Shown: positions 9,883-21,360 of the stretch, piece after piece
How the letters are laid out: each line of letters begins with the position of its first letter
Numbering within the stretch: the first letter of the stretch is position 1
Position numbers and translations under genes: made by a program
The notes under the pieces: model-generated
Databases searched by the model: none
What the model saw: only the letters and a program-made list of their open reading frames with translations
What the model was told of the DNA's origin: nothing
Origin: Apostichopus californicus
Lineage: Eukaryota > Echinodermata > Holothuroidea > Aspidochirotida > Stichopodidae
DNA: 36,550 nt
Reading direction: 5' to 3'
NCBI GenBank assembly: GCA_020650975.1
Contig: JAIPMN010000739.1
Location: 1 to 36,550, forward strand

Positions 9883-11930
9883 GTTGAAGGCTATGCTATA
9901 ATTACCAAAGAAAATTGTTATTTAGTTTTAGTCATATTATATGTAGATGATTTCAGTAATGTGTATTATCCATCCTTGATCTACAAGTTGCTAGTATAGT
10001 TTAGTATAACCCAACAATACAATCCAGTTAGTTGATATTAACATGTATTGGGGAAAACACAAGAGTGTACAGTACGTCAATCGGTACAGCATCAGTCACT
10101 AACAGTTGAAGCGATGTTTTGGTTTTGGCTCCACAAGTTACTATCCACTGTCCCTGCAGCCTGCAGTTAAACATCAAGTTTCATATTCATTGATTCAAGT
10201 GACTGGACCGATCTCTTCCAAATCAAACTTAGTACATTATCACACCATGAAGCCCTTCCCACTTCTCCCTTCTCCCTTCCTGTCCCCCGTCCCCCTTCAC
10301 CGTACCCGCTCCTCCAAATGAAGAATTTATTTCAAAGGCATTCAACGATGCTCTTTTCAGTACGCTCATTCAGAATGTCATCATGAATTGATGTATTTAC
10401 TGTCTGTGATGATTCCTAATATCAGACCTATGAAAGAAAAAAGCACATCCCAAATGAGAGCAACACAACACAGATTTTTTAAGCGAACTACTTATTGTAC
10501 CAACTTAGCATCATGTTCCCACCTTGTTTTGCATCGATACAGTTAATAGAATTATTACGGTATGGACTTGTACCTTCAGTGTCCTGTTACTATATATAGT
10601 TATTTACCAAATTTGTTGTTTTTAAACTCACAAAGATAAACATAGAACTAAATGTACATATTGACTTAGGTTACCCAGCCTTCATAGCAACATATATATA
10701 TCTACAAAATAGTGTAAAAGCAGGTGCAGTTTTGAAAATATTTTCAATTACAATATCCTATTATATTTGCTCACTTTTATGACAATTGCAAATTTGTTTG
10801 TCCTGTGACGTCATAAGCCAAATGTTTAATTTTTCTACTGCATTTGTTCGATACATGATTTTTAGATTTTCAAACACGTGCAGCCCTCTGTGTAATACTT
10901 TCTTTTGCTACCTATTAAAAAACAAAACATATCAGTAGGGCCAAGTTTTTCTTACATTCATACACATACCATGCTCCCAAACAATAATAATTTGCAGTTG
11001 GGATCCATTGGGATGTTTAGTTAATAGGTTGTTAATATCCACAATGATTTATTTATAATAACTTTATCTTACCCATGTAGAAGTATGCAATTTCCTATCT
11101 TCCTAATCCGGTAACAATTTGTCATTGCTTTAAAACCCTGGTATTCAAAGTGGGATCGAGACCCTTGTAATAGGGTCGTCAACAAATTATGAAGGTTTGC
11201 CAAAAAAATTGGAAGAAAGAAAGGGGAACGATCTGAACTTAACTTAATACGTTAAACATTACAAAAGATAACACCAGTTTGCAACAGAGAACACCTAATC
11301 ATATACACATTTCTATTTAGACCTCGTTCTCTAAGCCGTACTGTAACATCTGCCACTGGAGGGTCGCCAAAATGATGGTGAAAATTTGTGTCATCAAGCA
11401 AAGCAGTTTGAATAAAAAAGGTTTTGGAATTTCTGTCATCAGAGTTTGAAGTTGAGGTTTTGTGTGTTTGTACTGTCGAAATAAAGCTCAAATAGGTAAT
11501 GACCAAAAAGAAGGAAAAATTTGGTAATCGGAGGCATCTCCTGTTGGATTCATATTGGTTTCAAAATAATCCAGGTTCTGTAACATTTTCTCATTATCAA
11601 GGTAGTAAATTTTGATAGACGCTACAATAACCGTAACTTTGTCGGAAGTAGTGCATAAGTAAGCAACAATGTGTTGCATCAAAAGTAAAAATTGTTACAG
11701 AGGACGAAAAACCACTGAAAGAAATCGTAAAAAAAAGCAACGCAACATTTATTGTTGATTACCTTGTCTTAAGGCAAGGCAAATCTATATACGTGATGGG
11801 GCATGGGATGTGTGTGTGGGTCTGTCTGTTTGTGTGTGACGTAATAGCATCGCAGGGCCTAACGACCCATTTCAGACGATATTCCCACTTCCTCTTCCAA
11901 ATCTACCATTCTGAAAGTTTAGTACTACAA
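9883..11930. other. Intron, nothing recognised
   Basis: A+T-rich sequence with no convincing exon. Short open frames on both strands, including an 84-codon one at 11252-11506 minus, have no recognisable family or flanking splice pair. Confidence 0.5.
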
Positions 11931-12080
11931 GGAAGAAGGAGGGTAATGACCGACCTTAAAGGGGCCATTGAGGCACAGTGCAAGAATGGTATCAGTTTAA
12001 TTTGATAGGGTAGATTGGGGTGCATATATCAAGGAGACAGGTAAGTAACGTTATTCGTCAATAGCCATACCAGTGAGTCT
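11931..12080 (+). repeat. SINE-like dispersed repeat, plus orientation
   Basis: Contains GGCACAGTGCAAGAATGGTATCAGT, here shortened to its core words GGCACAGTGC and ATGGTATCAGT, then GGTAGATTGGGG and AAGGAGACAGGTAAGTAACG. The same words occur in the same order in the reverse complement of 17200-17345. A strong donor-like CAG|GTAAGTA has its GT at 12041. No RNA polymerase III boxes are clear in this copy. Confidence 0.65.
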
Positions 12081-13438
12081 GGGGTCTCCTTTGATACAGT
12101 TGCATTGTGATGTGCATCTCTGGAATATTTTATATGTATTTTCTTGAATATTTAAGTCTCTGGGGAACCTCGCCATTATCATACATTTCATAAGAATTAC
12201 TTGTTTGTTTTGGAACCTTTTCATTAGGATTTTCTCATTAGGATTTGATTAACCTAAATTTGAATGATTATTAACAACAGGTTAGTGAACTATGTATATG
12301 GTTGGCTGCACTTCTATGAATTCTTTGTATCCCAGAGTCTGCAATAAGCCAGACAAAATTGTTCAGATTGTAAGAAAACCCATTATTGGGTGATTGGAAT
12401 TTACCACAGAAATAGAATACCTAGAAGGGGATTGTTCATGGTACTATTGTGTGCAGCATACCTTACAATGATAACTATGACAACTGTCCACATGTTTTTT
12501 ATATTGGTTTGTTGTGTTTTTTGCATGAATATTTGGGAGATAAGAATTTCCAAATAACTGATGAATATAGCTTCCTAGAATTGCAGAATTGATCACTTTC
12601 CGAACCAAACGTCATCAACCCTTTCACACAGCCTAGTTGTGGATTTACCTTTACCTGTATCGTTGAAAGGATGGTTCAGAGGCAAATCTAGTAGTGAATC
12701 TAATCTAAGCATCTTGGTGAAATTTTCATTCTAATCTTACTAAGCTCTTTCTTAGAGTTTATGTGTTTTGAAGATTTTAGGAGGAATCCTTATGGACAAA
12801 CTCCTAGGGTTCATTCAGACAAACCCTGCTTTAACTTTCTCAGAAATTATACCGATATAAAGCTAACAGATGAAACTTTCATGTTCATTTTATCCCATTT
12901 TATTCTGTTTACTGAGGTTTAAGAAATATTGGACTTGGTAAGGTTTGGATGGATCGCTTAGAACAGTTAATGCAGTCATTGATGATGGTCGTCCAACCAC
13001 TGCTTGAGCTGTGTTCTGTCATGTACAGTAACTTAGTAAGGTATTTGAAATTATACCGGCTGTAATCAGTCACTTTAGTTTTGCTTAGTGGTGGCATAAA
13101 TATTTGGAATTAGTCATCAAACATCAGGTCTGGGAATGAAAAAGGAAATACGAGCTAACCTTTAAAAAAAAAAAAAATTAATCGGACTAAATGGTTAACA
13201 GGGTAGTATCATAATGTCGGAGCAGTCTACTGTGTGAAACCACTTTAATAAACCTCTTCATTAGGTTGAGTGGTAATCCAGACAATATGAGTGAATATTA
13301 CCCAGGCTTCACCAGGGGTGACACCTACAACCCTCATTGGTCACTATAGCATTAAAGCTTTCTTTGAGAATGGAATAATTTATATATCTCTTTGCCTGTT
13401 GAGTAATTGTTTCTTTTTTTCTTATGTTTCTCTTCTAG
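12081..13438. other. Intron leading to exon 2, nothing recognised
   Basis: A+T-rich intron with an A run near 13163-13178. The final bases form a strong pyrimidine tract and the TAG acceptor at 13436-13438. No other exon or repeat unit was seen. Confidence 0.5.
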
Positions 13439-14149
13439 GCCTCTGATCACTTGAGCCATTCAGTTCAACAAACTCTAGGTCCTTTCCAAATTGTGAGTAC
13501 GTCTCAGTTGTCAACGTTGATAGGGATTCCAAAACAACCACAGACACCGGTAGAGCCGTTTCCAGCGCAAGACATTTTCAAAATGAATCCCGCTTTAATA
13601 GCTGATTTGCAAGCCCAGCACAATGGTAGCCACCCAGTATCCTCGAAACGAAAGAGTAACCATTCCAACAAGGGTAGTACTGGCTCAAAGTCGGGATCAT
13701 CGGCGGATCCATCGAAACCAGGAAACTCGCAAGAGAAGAGGAAACCATCCAAGCAACTGTCATCAAAATCTGGCTCCAAAGGTAGCAAAGGGTCTTCCCA
13801 AAGGACAAGGCCACCACCATCAGATATGCCAAAACCTGACAATCATACAGACTCAAAGAAGGCACGAAATAAACTTAATAAATTAGAAAACTGCGCTAAA
13901 GCAGCAGACCTGTCACAGCCAATGCCTACACTGTCACCTTTCACGTCGGATAATAAGTTACCCACTAAGCCTCAGAACAATTCGGGACTCAAAGTGGACT
14001 TGAATCATCATAATCACCACCATCCCCACCAACAACAGAATTCTACTAACGGTCCGTCATTTGGTATCGATGTTGACATGGTGGATGGAGTTACGGAGGA
14101 AGAGCTTGCAAATGCCGCAAGACTTGCCCAACACCAGGGACACATAATG
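13439..14149 (+). CDS. AFF-family protein, large second exon
   Basis: The 237-codon exon is flanked by a strong acceptor (TTCTCTTCTAG) and donor (ATG|GTGAGTAG), both phase 0. It opens ASDHLSHSVQQTLGPF and reaches STLIGIPKQP. This matches, in order, the human AFF segment KLSSRIQSMLGNYDEMKDF...LVAIPKP, the second half of the cyclin T1-binding motif. After that come a Ser/Gly/Lys-rich basic linker (rough residues 55-150), a His/Gln run (HHNHHHPHQQQN), and a DVDMVDGVTEEELANAARLA stretch near the end. The linker composition is typical of AFF proteins, which are largely disordered. It is by far the longest open frame in the window on either strand. Reading on past 14149 soon hits a stop, as expected for an intron. 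Gly/Ser runs give shadow frames on both strands. Confidence 0.88.
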
Positions 14150-16760
14150 GTGAGTAGTAAAACTGCATGCAGGCCTGCACAACCATGTATACATACTTCC
14201 AGGGGGTCAGGGGGCTAATTTTATCCCATGCAGAATAAAATCAAGGGGGGGGGGGACCTTAGTCTCCCTTCCCCTCTGATAGACAGAATTTACTAACAAA
14301 GAAAACACCTAGTGTAAGGTACATAAATTCACTTGCACCCCTGTGTCTAATGAACAACTAAGATTGCATGGATGGTTGAGCCGTCTAAATTGACATAATA
14401 TTATCATACACTTGAATTCCACTCCTTTGTGTTTTTCTTGTAGAGTCTAACCAAAGCAATCGGCAATTGAATTCCCTAAGAAGGACAAAGACTTAATACC
14501 AGAGAATAGTCCAAAGTGCTGTAGAGCACACCTGACAATTGTTTATTGCTACTCCCTTCCCACTCTTGTCCATGCGCTAACATATACTGATTTGAGACAT
14601 CCAAACAAAATAATGTTGAGCTGATAATGTGGCTCTTTGCTCAAGGAGAATTTGTAACCAAGTGTGTTACTCTGAAGCTAAAGATGAATATCTAACACAT
14701 GAGTATCTATCTGTCTATTTCTCCTCTCCCCTCCCCCCTCCCGCTCCCCCTCCACCTCACCTCCCCCATACATGATTGTGATTCTTTTATTCCAATGCAC
14801 AAATGATTTAAAACCCAAACTCTTGAGTGTGTTAATAATAGTACCTTTACAATAATGATCTCCAGTTGCCAACGTAAACCGCAGGTCAACCACTGTGCTG
14901 ACGGCCACAACTGCTCTAAATTCACCGTCAGCGATCGTCAGCGATCACTTGAAGCGGCTTAAACTACCCCTGTATTACTGTGGCTATGTTGTGCTACTGA
15001 AGTACATAATCATCACTAGTGCTGGGAACGTTCCAAAAATTGCTCCCTGGTACCCGTTTGCTAATTTGGGTCGGTGCCCCGGGTACCCGTTCATAATGCA
15101 TTCAACTTAAACACAACTCAGCCTATACTTTAGCCTAGGGGCATACATAAGCCTAATGTTACTACGTATATGGGCTCTGCAGCCCTTCAGTCACATACAT
15201 ATGGTAAAACTGTAATGGGTTAACTGATTTACATAGCAGGCTGCATATTTATATTTACTACTTTAGATCTTAAAATTAATTTTTAAAATCAACACATGCA
15301 ATTTTTTTTCCCTCAATGATGTTTTTCAGTGATTGATGAAACAGTTTTGTAACCTGCAAGTATGCAACTCGACAGCCTCTAAGCCTAACAGTGCAATGTC
15401 CCATTGAACGAATTACTTGTGAAAATGTGGACTGCGTGATTGAAGAATTCCTTAAAGCATTTGTTGGCTTATTTTGCATAAAATTGCTAAACTTAAGCAA
15501 TGAGACACAATTTGCAGCATATTTTACAAACCAAAACTTTCTTACAAGAGAGTTACAGCACTAATACGGCACTAATATGGCACTGTGATATCATACTTTC
15601 GTTAGGCCTGTCCAACAGATCCTTTCATTGCTGTGCACTAAGGCTAGCTTTCTAGGAAGTCCTGGCTATTTATAGATTAGTTGGAAAATCTGTAGAAACT
15701 ACATCAATCAACCCTTAGTGATAAATGGTGATGTCCGATGTGCAATTATGGACCAATCACATGTTGCTTGATTCTTTCAAGTATGGACAAATTCTATTCA
15801 ACTTTTGTAGGACCGATCCACGAAAGTCGACACAGTGGTAGTCAACATATGAGCCGCTCAAGAGTACAAAGTTCAAGTTTTGTTGCATTGAAAGTTGCAA
15901 GTACGCAGTGCTGATATAGTGCTTCTAAAGGCTATACAGTACATATGTGCACATGTTAAAGTAAAGGAATGTAGTTGATCAAAACTTCCACGGGCGGGAA
16001 TAGTAACAAATTTCCCAACATTTTCACCAAATTTTATACTGAAGCACATCAAGATAGAGAGGTTAACATCACCAAGTGATGAAATTACAGAAGAATACGT
16101 ATGAAATTTTTTCCTCCCTTTCATAGATTTGGGAATAAAGTGTAACTGAAAATGGAAAACAATGTTAGTGATTTTTATGAATTTCCAGAACGGGTAGTAA
16201 CGGCTTGGACCATAGGGTAGTAATTTTTTTCCGGTCAGTCCCCCATTCCCATCACTAATCGTCACTTTTATACCTTGGTACATGTCCAGCATATATATTT
16301 GATTAAGAGATGTAGGTTAATGCATATTCATTTGTGGAGTAGTTATGATTCCCATTCCCATTTTCAAGATTATTACTGTAACTTGGCGTCTAAGGCACAC
16401 TGCGCATGTACGTTCTAGCTGCCCGATACTTATACGCATTGACGGAATGAGTCATTTCCTGTTAGCACCCTTTGAGAATGTACACGCATACACACAAAAA
16501 AAAATTAATATAGCTATATATATTTTACACTAATGCCGCAAGTCGATCGGTAGATGTTGTAAGAAGCTGTTCATCAGTGCCAATCTGTTTATGTCTTTTG
16601 TCACTGTTGTGTTAGACAGTTGTTATTAAGATTGGAAAAGGGTGCATGAGAGGCTTTGCTCAGACTTTTCAGCTCACATCATTAGTAAAGGAGAAGCAAG
16701 AGTCTCCAATGGAGTGGTTTATAATTAAATGAAGCAATAGATTAATTCATCATTTGATTC
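14150..16760 (+). other. Intron with a possible stop-containing exon
   Basis: Long intron between exons 2 and 3. A strong acceptor-like CTCCTTTGTGTTTTTCTTGTAG ends at 14443, abbreviated here as a pyrimidine tract plus TAG. Read in phase 0 it gives SLTKAIGN and a stop at 14468-14470, with no good donor after it. A pyrimidine tract lies at 14715-14766. GGGTACCCG-type palindromes occur near 15050-15090. A 139-codon minus-strand frame (15873-16292) is the longest on that strand but resembles no family. No AATAAA was seen soon after the stop. Confidence 0.4.
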
Positions 16761-16775
16761 CACAGCTTACTGAGG

Positions 16776-16890
16776 ATGGAAAGGGGTAGGGGAAATATAG
16801 GGGAAGGTAGGGGGATAAGAGAAGCGTAGGGAGAAGGAAAGGGGTAAGCATAGGGGGAAGAGTAGGGGAAAGGGTACCGGAAAGAGGTAC
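16776..16890. repeat. G-rich purine tract with quadruplex potential
   Basis: Repeated GGGG runs separated by short A/T/G spacers (GGGGTAGGGGAAATATAGGG and similar) through about 16890. Four-run quadruplex patterns are satisfied several times on the plus strand, which is also the coding strand of the AFF transcript. Confidence 0.7.
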
Positions 16891-17199
16891 AAAGTGAGAT
16901 ATGGAGTAAGGTATGGAAGTTGACAGTGAATGGGATAGAGAGAGGCCTGTATTGAGTGATATGTATTAATGCAAAACTGCAAAATGGTATGCATTCTGCT
17001 CAAAAGGAAAAGGTTTAACCTTTGTTTAGATTTCTTGGTTTTTGTTTTCATGGAACATTGAGACAATTAGAAATCTACCATTTGGCACTTTTGGCCAAGT
17101 AATACCAATCAGAATTTGTTGACAAACATAAAGTAAACTATCAAGATAAATGAAGGGGGGGGGCGGGATGGGGGCCACAAAAATAAACCTTGGTATTTA

Positions 17200-17345
17200 C
17201 GAACGACGATACTTACCTGTCTCCTACTACACGAACACACTTTTCTAATCTACCAAGACGCCACTGGTATCATTTTAGCACTGTGCCCCTGGTGACCTCT
17301 CCTACGGGTCACCACACACTATCTCTTCACTTCGGATTTACCATT
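17200..17345 (-). repeat. SINE-like dispersed repeat, minus orientation
   Basis: The reverse complement contains GGCACAGTGCTAAAATGATA, CCAGTGGCGTCTTGGTAGAT and GGAGACAGGTAAGTATCGTC in the same order as the copy at 11931-12080. This is the best-preserved pairing and defines the family core. A G run at 17155-17163 and a GC-rich patch precede it. Confidence 0.7.
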
Positions 17346-17745
17346 TAGTTTTGGGGTAACTTGAATGATAGAAAGAAATAGATTTGCAAATAAAGATCAT
17401 GCGTGAACCTTAACCTCTTTTAAAAAAAAAAAACCTGCTCTTTGTCATTTCTGGTTCAATTCACGTCATTTTGCATTTTCTTTCTTTCCCTTCTTCAAAT
17501 TTTCTTAAAAGGAACTGTGAGATCAAAGTTATACTCTATAAGATCCAGCCATTCATGATCATGTAGTTCTCTTGATTTGCAGTTCTCACCCTATACGCAG
17601 TCTTGATTTATATTATTACAATTCTTCCGCAGACCCGTTTACGTTGATTTCCCTAGTGTTAAACCCGTTATTCCTTTTGACTTATCTTTCTTCTTCTTCT
17701 TTTTTTCCTTCTCACAACAATTTTGTAAAATTCTTGTCTTTTCAG

Positions 17746-17802
17746 AGGCCCCTTTCAAGGACAGAACCAAGCAAGGATAAGAAGGTTCAGGACATCTTAA
17801 GG
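17746..17802 (+). CDS. AFF-family protein, third exon
   Basis: A 19-codon exon, RPLSRTEPSKDKKVQDILR, between TTGTCTTTTCAG and AGG|GTAAGAGG. Both junctions are phase 0, matching the exons before and after. The end VQDILR aligns with the human AFF V(D/E)EILKEMTH segment, whose continuation is in the next exon. Alone it would be too short to call; the phase fit, good splice sites and continued alignment support it. Confidence 0.72.
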
Positions 17803-18293
17803 GTAAGAGGAATCAAATTTCATCGAACATTCTAAGAACACGATGTTATTAAATGTCACACACGTAGATGACAGCCAGCCAGATCTGTTAGATGTATTTT
17901 TGGCCTACTTCACATGATATCACCATCTAAATGATGCACTGCTTGTGGTTATTTATATACATTATTTATTGAAAGATGCCAATTTTTAACCAATCTCAGA
18001 AAATTTTCTAAATTTGTTTGAAGGAAACTTTTGAAAATGAAGCAAATGGAAATTTATTTTAAGAAACCAAATGTTTATTTTTGGAAGTGTTGAATGTCTT
18101 CAGTTATGATGCCAGAATTTGTAAATAGAATTATAACTGCTGATTGCGTGAACCTGATCTGTATTCACAAATGCCTCTTTAACAAACGGTAGATTTGGAA
18201 GATAGAGGAAGTGAGGGATGACCCAGAAAGAGATGACGAGAAACTAGGGGGTGTGGGGGGGTGGGGGAATGAGGGACACATGAGAAGAGTAGT
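17803..18293. other. Intron, G-rich patch
   Basis: Between exons 3 and 4. A G-rich patch at 18245-18270 (GGGGGTGTGGGGGGGTGGGGG) is simple sequence. Nothing else was recognised before the SINE-like copy that follows. Confidence 0.45.
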
Positions 18294-18420
18294 TATTTAC
18301 TTCGCTCCTCCACAACCTTATCACCCTCGTTCTACAGTGCCTAGAATGTCATGGTAACCTTTTTAACACTGCGCCCTCCTCTATGATCGGCTCCTCCGGT
18401 CAATGCCCCTCCTCATTCTA
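18294..18420 (-). repeat. Degenerate SINE-like copy, minus orientation
   Basis: The order TTATTTACTT..CTCCTCC, TCATGGTAACC, ACACTGCGCCC and GATCGGCTCC parallels ATACTTACCTGTCTCC, TGGTATCATTT, GCACTGTGCCCC and GGTGACCTCTCC in the copy at 17200-17345. It is more diverged and the boundaries are approximate. Confidence 0.45.
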
Positions 18421-18973
18421 CCATCCAAAGTGCCTTGATCACAAAGTTTTGGGATATTGGTTTCTTGGACTTGATTAAACCACCCAGATCCTTGGTAATG
18501 TCCTAAACTAAAACCCAACAGTTGGAGGAGGAGGGAGAGGGATCAAATAATGAATTAAATGAGAAAGAAAATGACTAAGTAATACAGACAATATTCTTCT
18601 TGTAAGTAACCTAGATTATTCAAAAGAAAAAGTAACTCTTGCGGAAGAAGTAAGTCAAAGAAATTGTAAATAAACAGAGTCTACCATTTTATAGTGGTGC
18701 ACTCAAAATATTTTGGGTAGATAAGAAAAAAACAATGTTTGTACCAATTTGAAAGCGGTTACAAGAAACATATTCTAGGGTGCTTCTGAAGCATGCTGAA
18801 TGTTGAATCGTCTAATATTTGGATTTTAATAAAGCTGACATCTTTAACAACACAGCTGAAAATTTATTAAAATGGGACCTTTGGTCTCTTTTGAACGCTT
18901 GTATGTTGTGTTTGGATGTACGTAATAAGTTCATGTTTCCTTACTTTTCCCGTGGTGATGATTTTTTCCTTAG

Positions 18974-19072
18974 ATTTACACGGAACAATGTGATTTTCAG
19001 CCTCTCTCTGCAAACATCAACACACCCATTGAGGAAACTGCACCCAGGTTCCCTTTCAACCTCAATGATCAG
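18974..19072 (+). CDS. AFF-family protein, fourth exon
   Basis: A 33-codon exon after a long T-rich tract ending CCTTAG (18971-18973), with donor CAG|GTAGGAGA at 19073. It is phase 0 on both sides. The peptide runs IYTEQCDFQPLSANINTPIE, then ETAPRFPFNLNDQ. The pattern PL-S/T-A..I-H/N-TP....P-R/K-FPF matches human AFF4/AFF1 PPLTAIHTP..TEPSKFPF at nearly the same spacing. This is the strongest family signature in the window apart from the cyclin T motif. The role of this block is not well defined; it precedes the acidic/Ser-rich transactivation region in the family. Confidence 0.82.
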
Positions 19073-20384
19073 GTAGGAGAAAAAACATTCATTTTTACAA
19101 AGAAGTGAATAATCGGGTCCCACAAATGAGAAAGATCACCAAGAAACTTACATATTGCCATTTTATTAAATAATTTATATTAAAGGAGCATTACTTATAT
19201 GTTTAATGAAAGTTAACAATCAGAACTGAAAACTTTCATTATCCTATATGGCATAGTGGATTGGGAGGGGGGGGGAGGGGACAGGTGGTTGGGAGGGACA
19301 TTACACTAGCTCTCATTAGCAAAGAGTTAAATTATTGTGGGTCAATGTTTTAAGAAAATTTCATGGTCCAGAATAATTATACCGTGGGTGTTACTTTAGG
19401 GGTGAGTATCACCTCGGAGATTTAATCTGTGTTTCAAATACGCGATCCTCATTTCGTAATAAAAGAGCTGTACAACTAATATCATTTAAATGTTTATGCT
19501 GCGTTAGTTTATTTTAAGAGCATGTTTTTATACTGCCTGATCAGTCAAGGTACAGTTGGCCTTTTTAATACAATAAGTAAAAAGAGTAAAAAGAAGTAAA
19601 AGCTGTCCTGTTGACATGATTTCTGTGCTATGAAGTTATAAATAAAAGCAGTAGATTACACTAGAGAAATGGGTTCATCCCATGAGGTTACACACATAAT
19701 TTCCAGTGCTGTAGCTTACACTGTGTTAACTACATATCTTGCCAGCACATTTCCACCGGTTATGTTTCCAATATAAGATATGAATTCACCTTTTTTAGGA
19801 TTCTGATATCTACTTACACGTTTCTGGCCTCACAATTTGAGCAGAGTCAATAATGTTAATTGAAAAAATTCTAATTGGGGAAACAAAAAAAAAACTGCTC
19901 AAGTTCTAAATCCTGTTGCTATGATTGTCATGATTTCTAAGTTTGTTCATCTGTGCTGTATCTTTCTGTAACAGAATAAGAAAATTCCTTTCCTTTAAAT
20001 TTATGTTGGTGTTTATGCAGGGACTGTAGTTGCAGTTTGATGCAATGCATGCAATTTGAGAATCTCAACTGAAGCATAGAAAGAAATTTATGAGCCGAGC
20101 ATTAGCAATAGCTGAGTGGTTTGTGTGGGAGAGAGCGTTTATGATGTTTTGTAGCTCATATTCGGCAGAAATATGTTTGAATGTTCGATGTTTAAATCTA
20201 GAATCTCTTCCCTGTGGATACCGATTGGTGGTTGATGGTTAGGCTGGTCTAATGTATTTAATTAGACAAGGGACTAGATGGTTTTATGACTTGTAGTTTG
20301 TACTACAGTTGGACCTTGTAACTTTGTATCAGTGCCTGAAAGGTGGTATATGTGTGACTGCGAGACAAATTAAACCTAGCGGGG
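19073..20384. other. Intron, nothing recognised
   Basis: A+T-rich intron with a G run at 19264-19281 and an A run near 19885-19893. No exon, terminal inverted repeat or tandem unit before the 118-bp array. Confidence 0.5.
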
Positions 20385-21250
20385 GGTGTTATTGATGTGC
20401 ATGTGGTGTTAGTACAGGTAGTTGATGTTAGTGACTGCTAGTTTTGGTGCAGTCAGTGGAAATTGGTGTTGATGACACTTGGCGGTACAAATTAACGTAG
20501 TAGGTGTTATTGATTTGCTTGTGGTGTTAGTACAGGTAGTTGATGTTAGTGACTGCTAGTTTTGGTGCAGTCAATGGAAATTGGTGTTGATGACAGTTTG
20601 CGGTACAAATTAACGTAGTAGGTGTTATTGATTTGCTTGTGGTGTTAGTACAGGTAGTTGATGTTAGTGACTGCTAGTTTTGGTGCAGTCAATGGAAATT
20701 GGTGTTGATGACAGTTGGCGGTACAAATTAACGTAGTAGGTGTTATTGATTTGCATGTGGTGTTAGTACAGGTAGTTGATGTTAGTGACTGCTAGTTTTG
20801 GTGCAGTCAATGGAAATTGGTGTTGATGACAGTTTGCGGTACAAATTAACGTAGTAGGTGTTATTGATTTGCTTGTGGTGTTAGTACAGGTAGTTGATGT
20901 TAGTGACTGCGAGTTTTGGTGCAAATCAGTTGAAATTGGTGTTGATGACACTTGGCGGTACAAAATTAACGTAGATTGTGTTATTGACTTGCATGTGGTG
21001 TAAGCACAGGTAGTTTATGTAAGTGACTGAGTTTTTGGTGTAAATCAATGGAAATTGGTGTTGATGACAGTTGGCGGTACAAAATTAACGTAGATTGTGT
21101 TATTGACTTGCATGTGGTGTAAGCACAGGTAGTTTATGTAAGTGACTGAGTTTTTGGTGTAAATCAATGGAAATTGGTGTTGATGACAGTTGGCGGTACA
21201 AAATTATGGTAGTAGGTGTTATTGACTTGCATGTGGTGTTAGTACAGGTA
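20385..21250. repeat. Tandem array, about seven to eight 118-bp units
   Basis: GGTGTTATTGATTTGC or variants start units at about 20385, 20503, 20621, 20739, 20857, 20976, 21095 and 21214. Shared internal words are TACAGGTAGTTGATGTTAGT, GGAAATTGGTGTTGATGACA and GGCGGTACAAA. The middle units are nearly identical; the last ones carry a GATTGTGTTATTGACTTGC variant, so there are two subfamilies. Remnants continue to about 21360. Minus-strand frames of 66 and 103 codons here come from the repeat. Confidence 0.95.
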
Positions 21251-21360
21251 GTAGAAATTTTGTTGCAAATGACTGGAAATTGGTGTTAGGGGGTTGATGA
21301 TAGTGACTAGGATGTGTTGATAACTGTTTCCTGCTAGTTACTGGAGTTGATGACTTAGTT

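Noticed and set aside
13504..13886. Minus-strand and shifted-frame ORFs of 87-112 codons
   Set aside because: They are shadows of the Ser/Gly/Lys-rich second AFF exon; the plus-strand frame has splice sites and family match.
15873..16292. 139-codon minus-strand open frame, the longest on that strand
   Set aside because: No recognisable domain, composition like random A+T-rich sequence, no promoter or splice context; it lies in an AFF intron.
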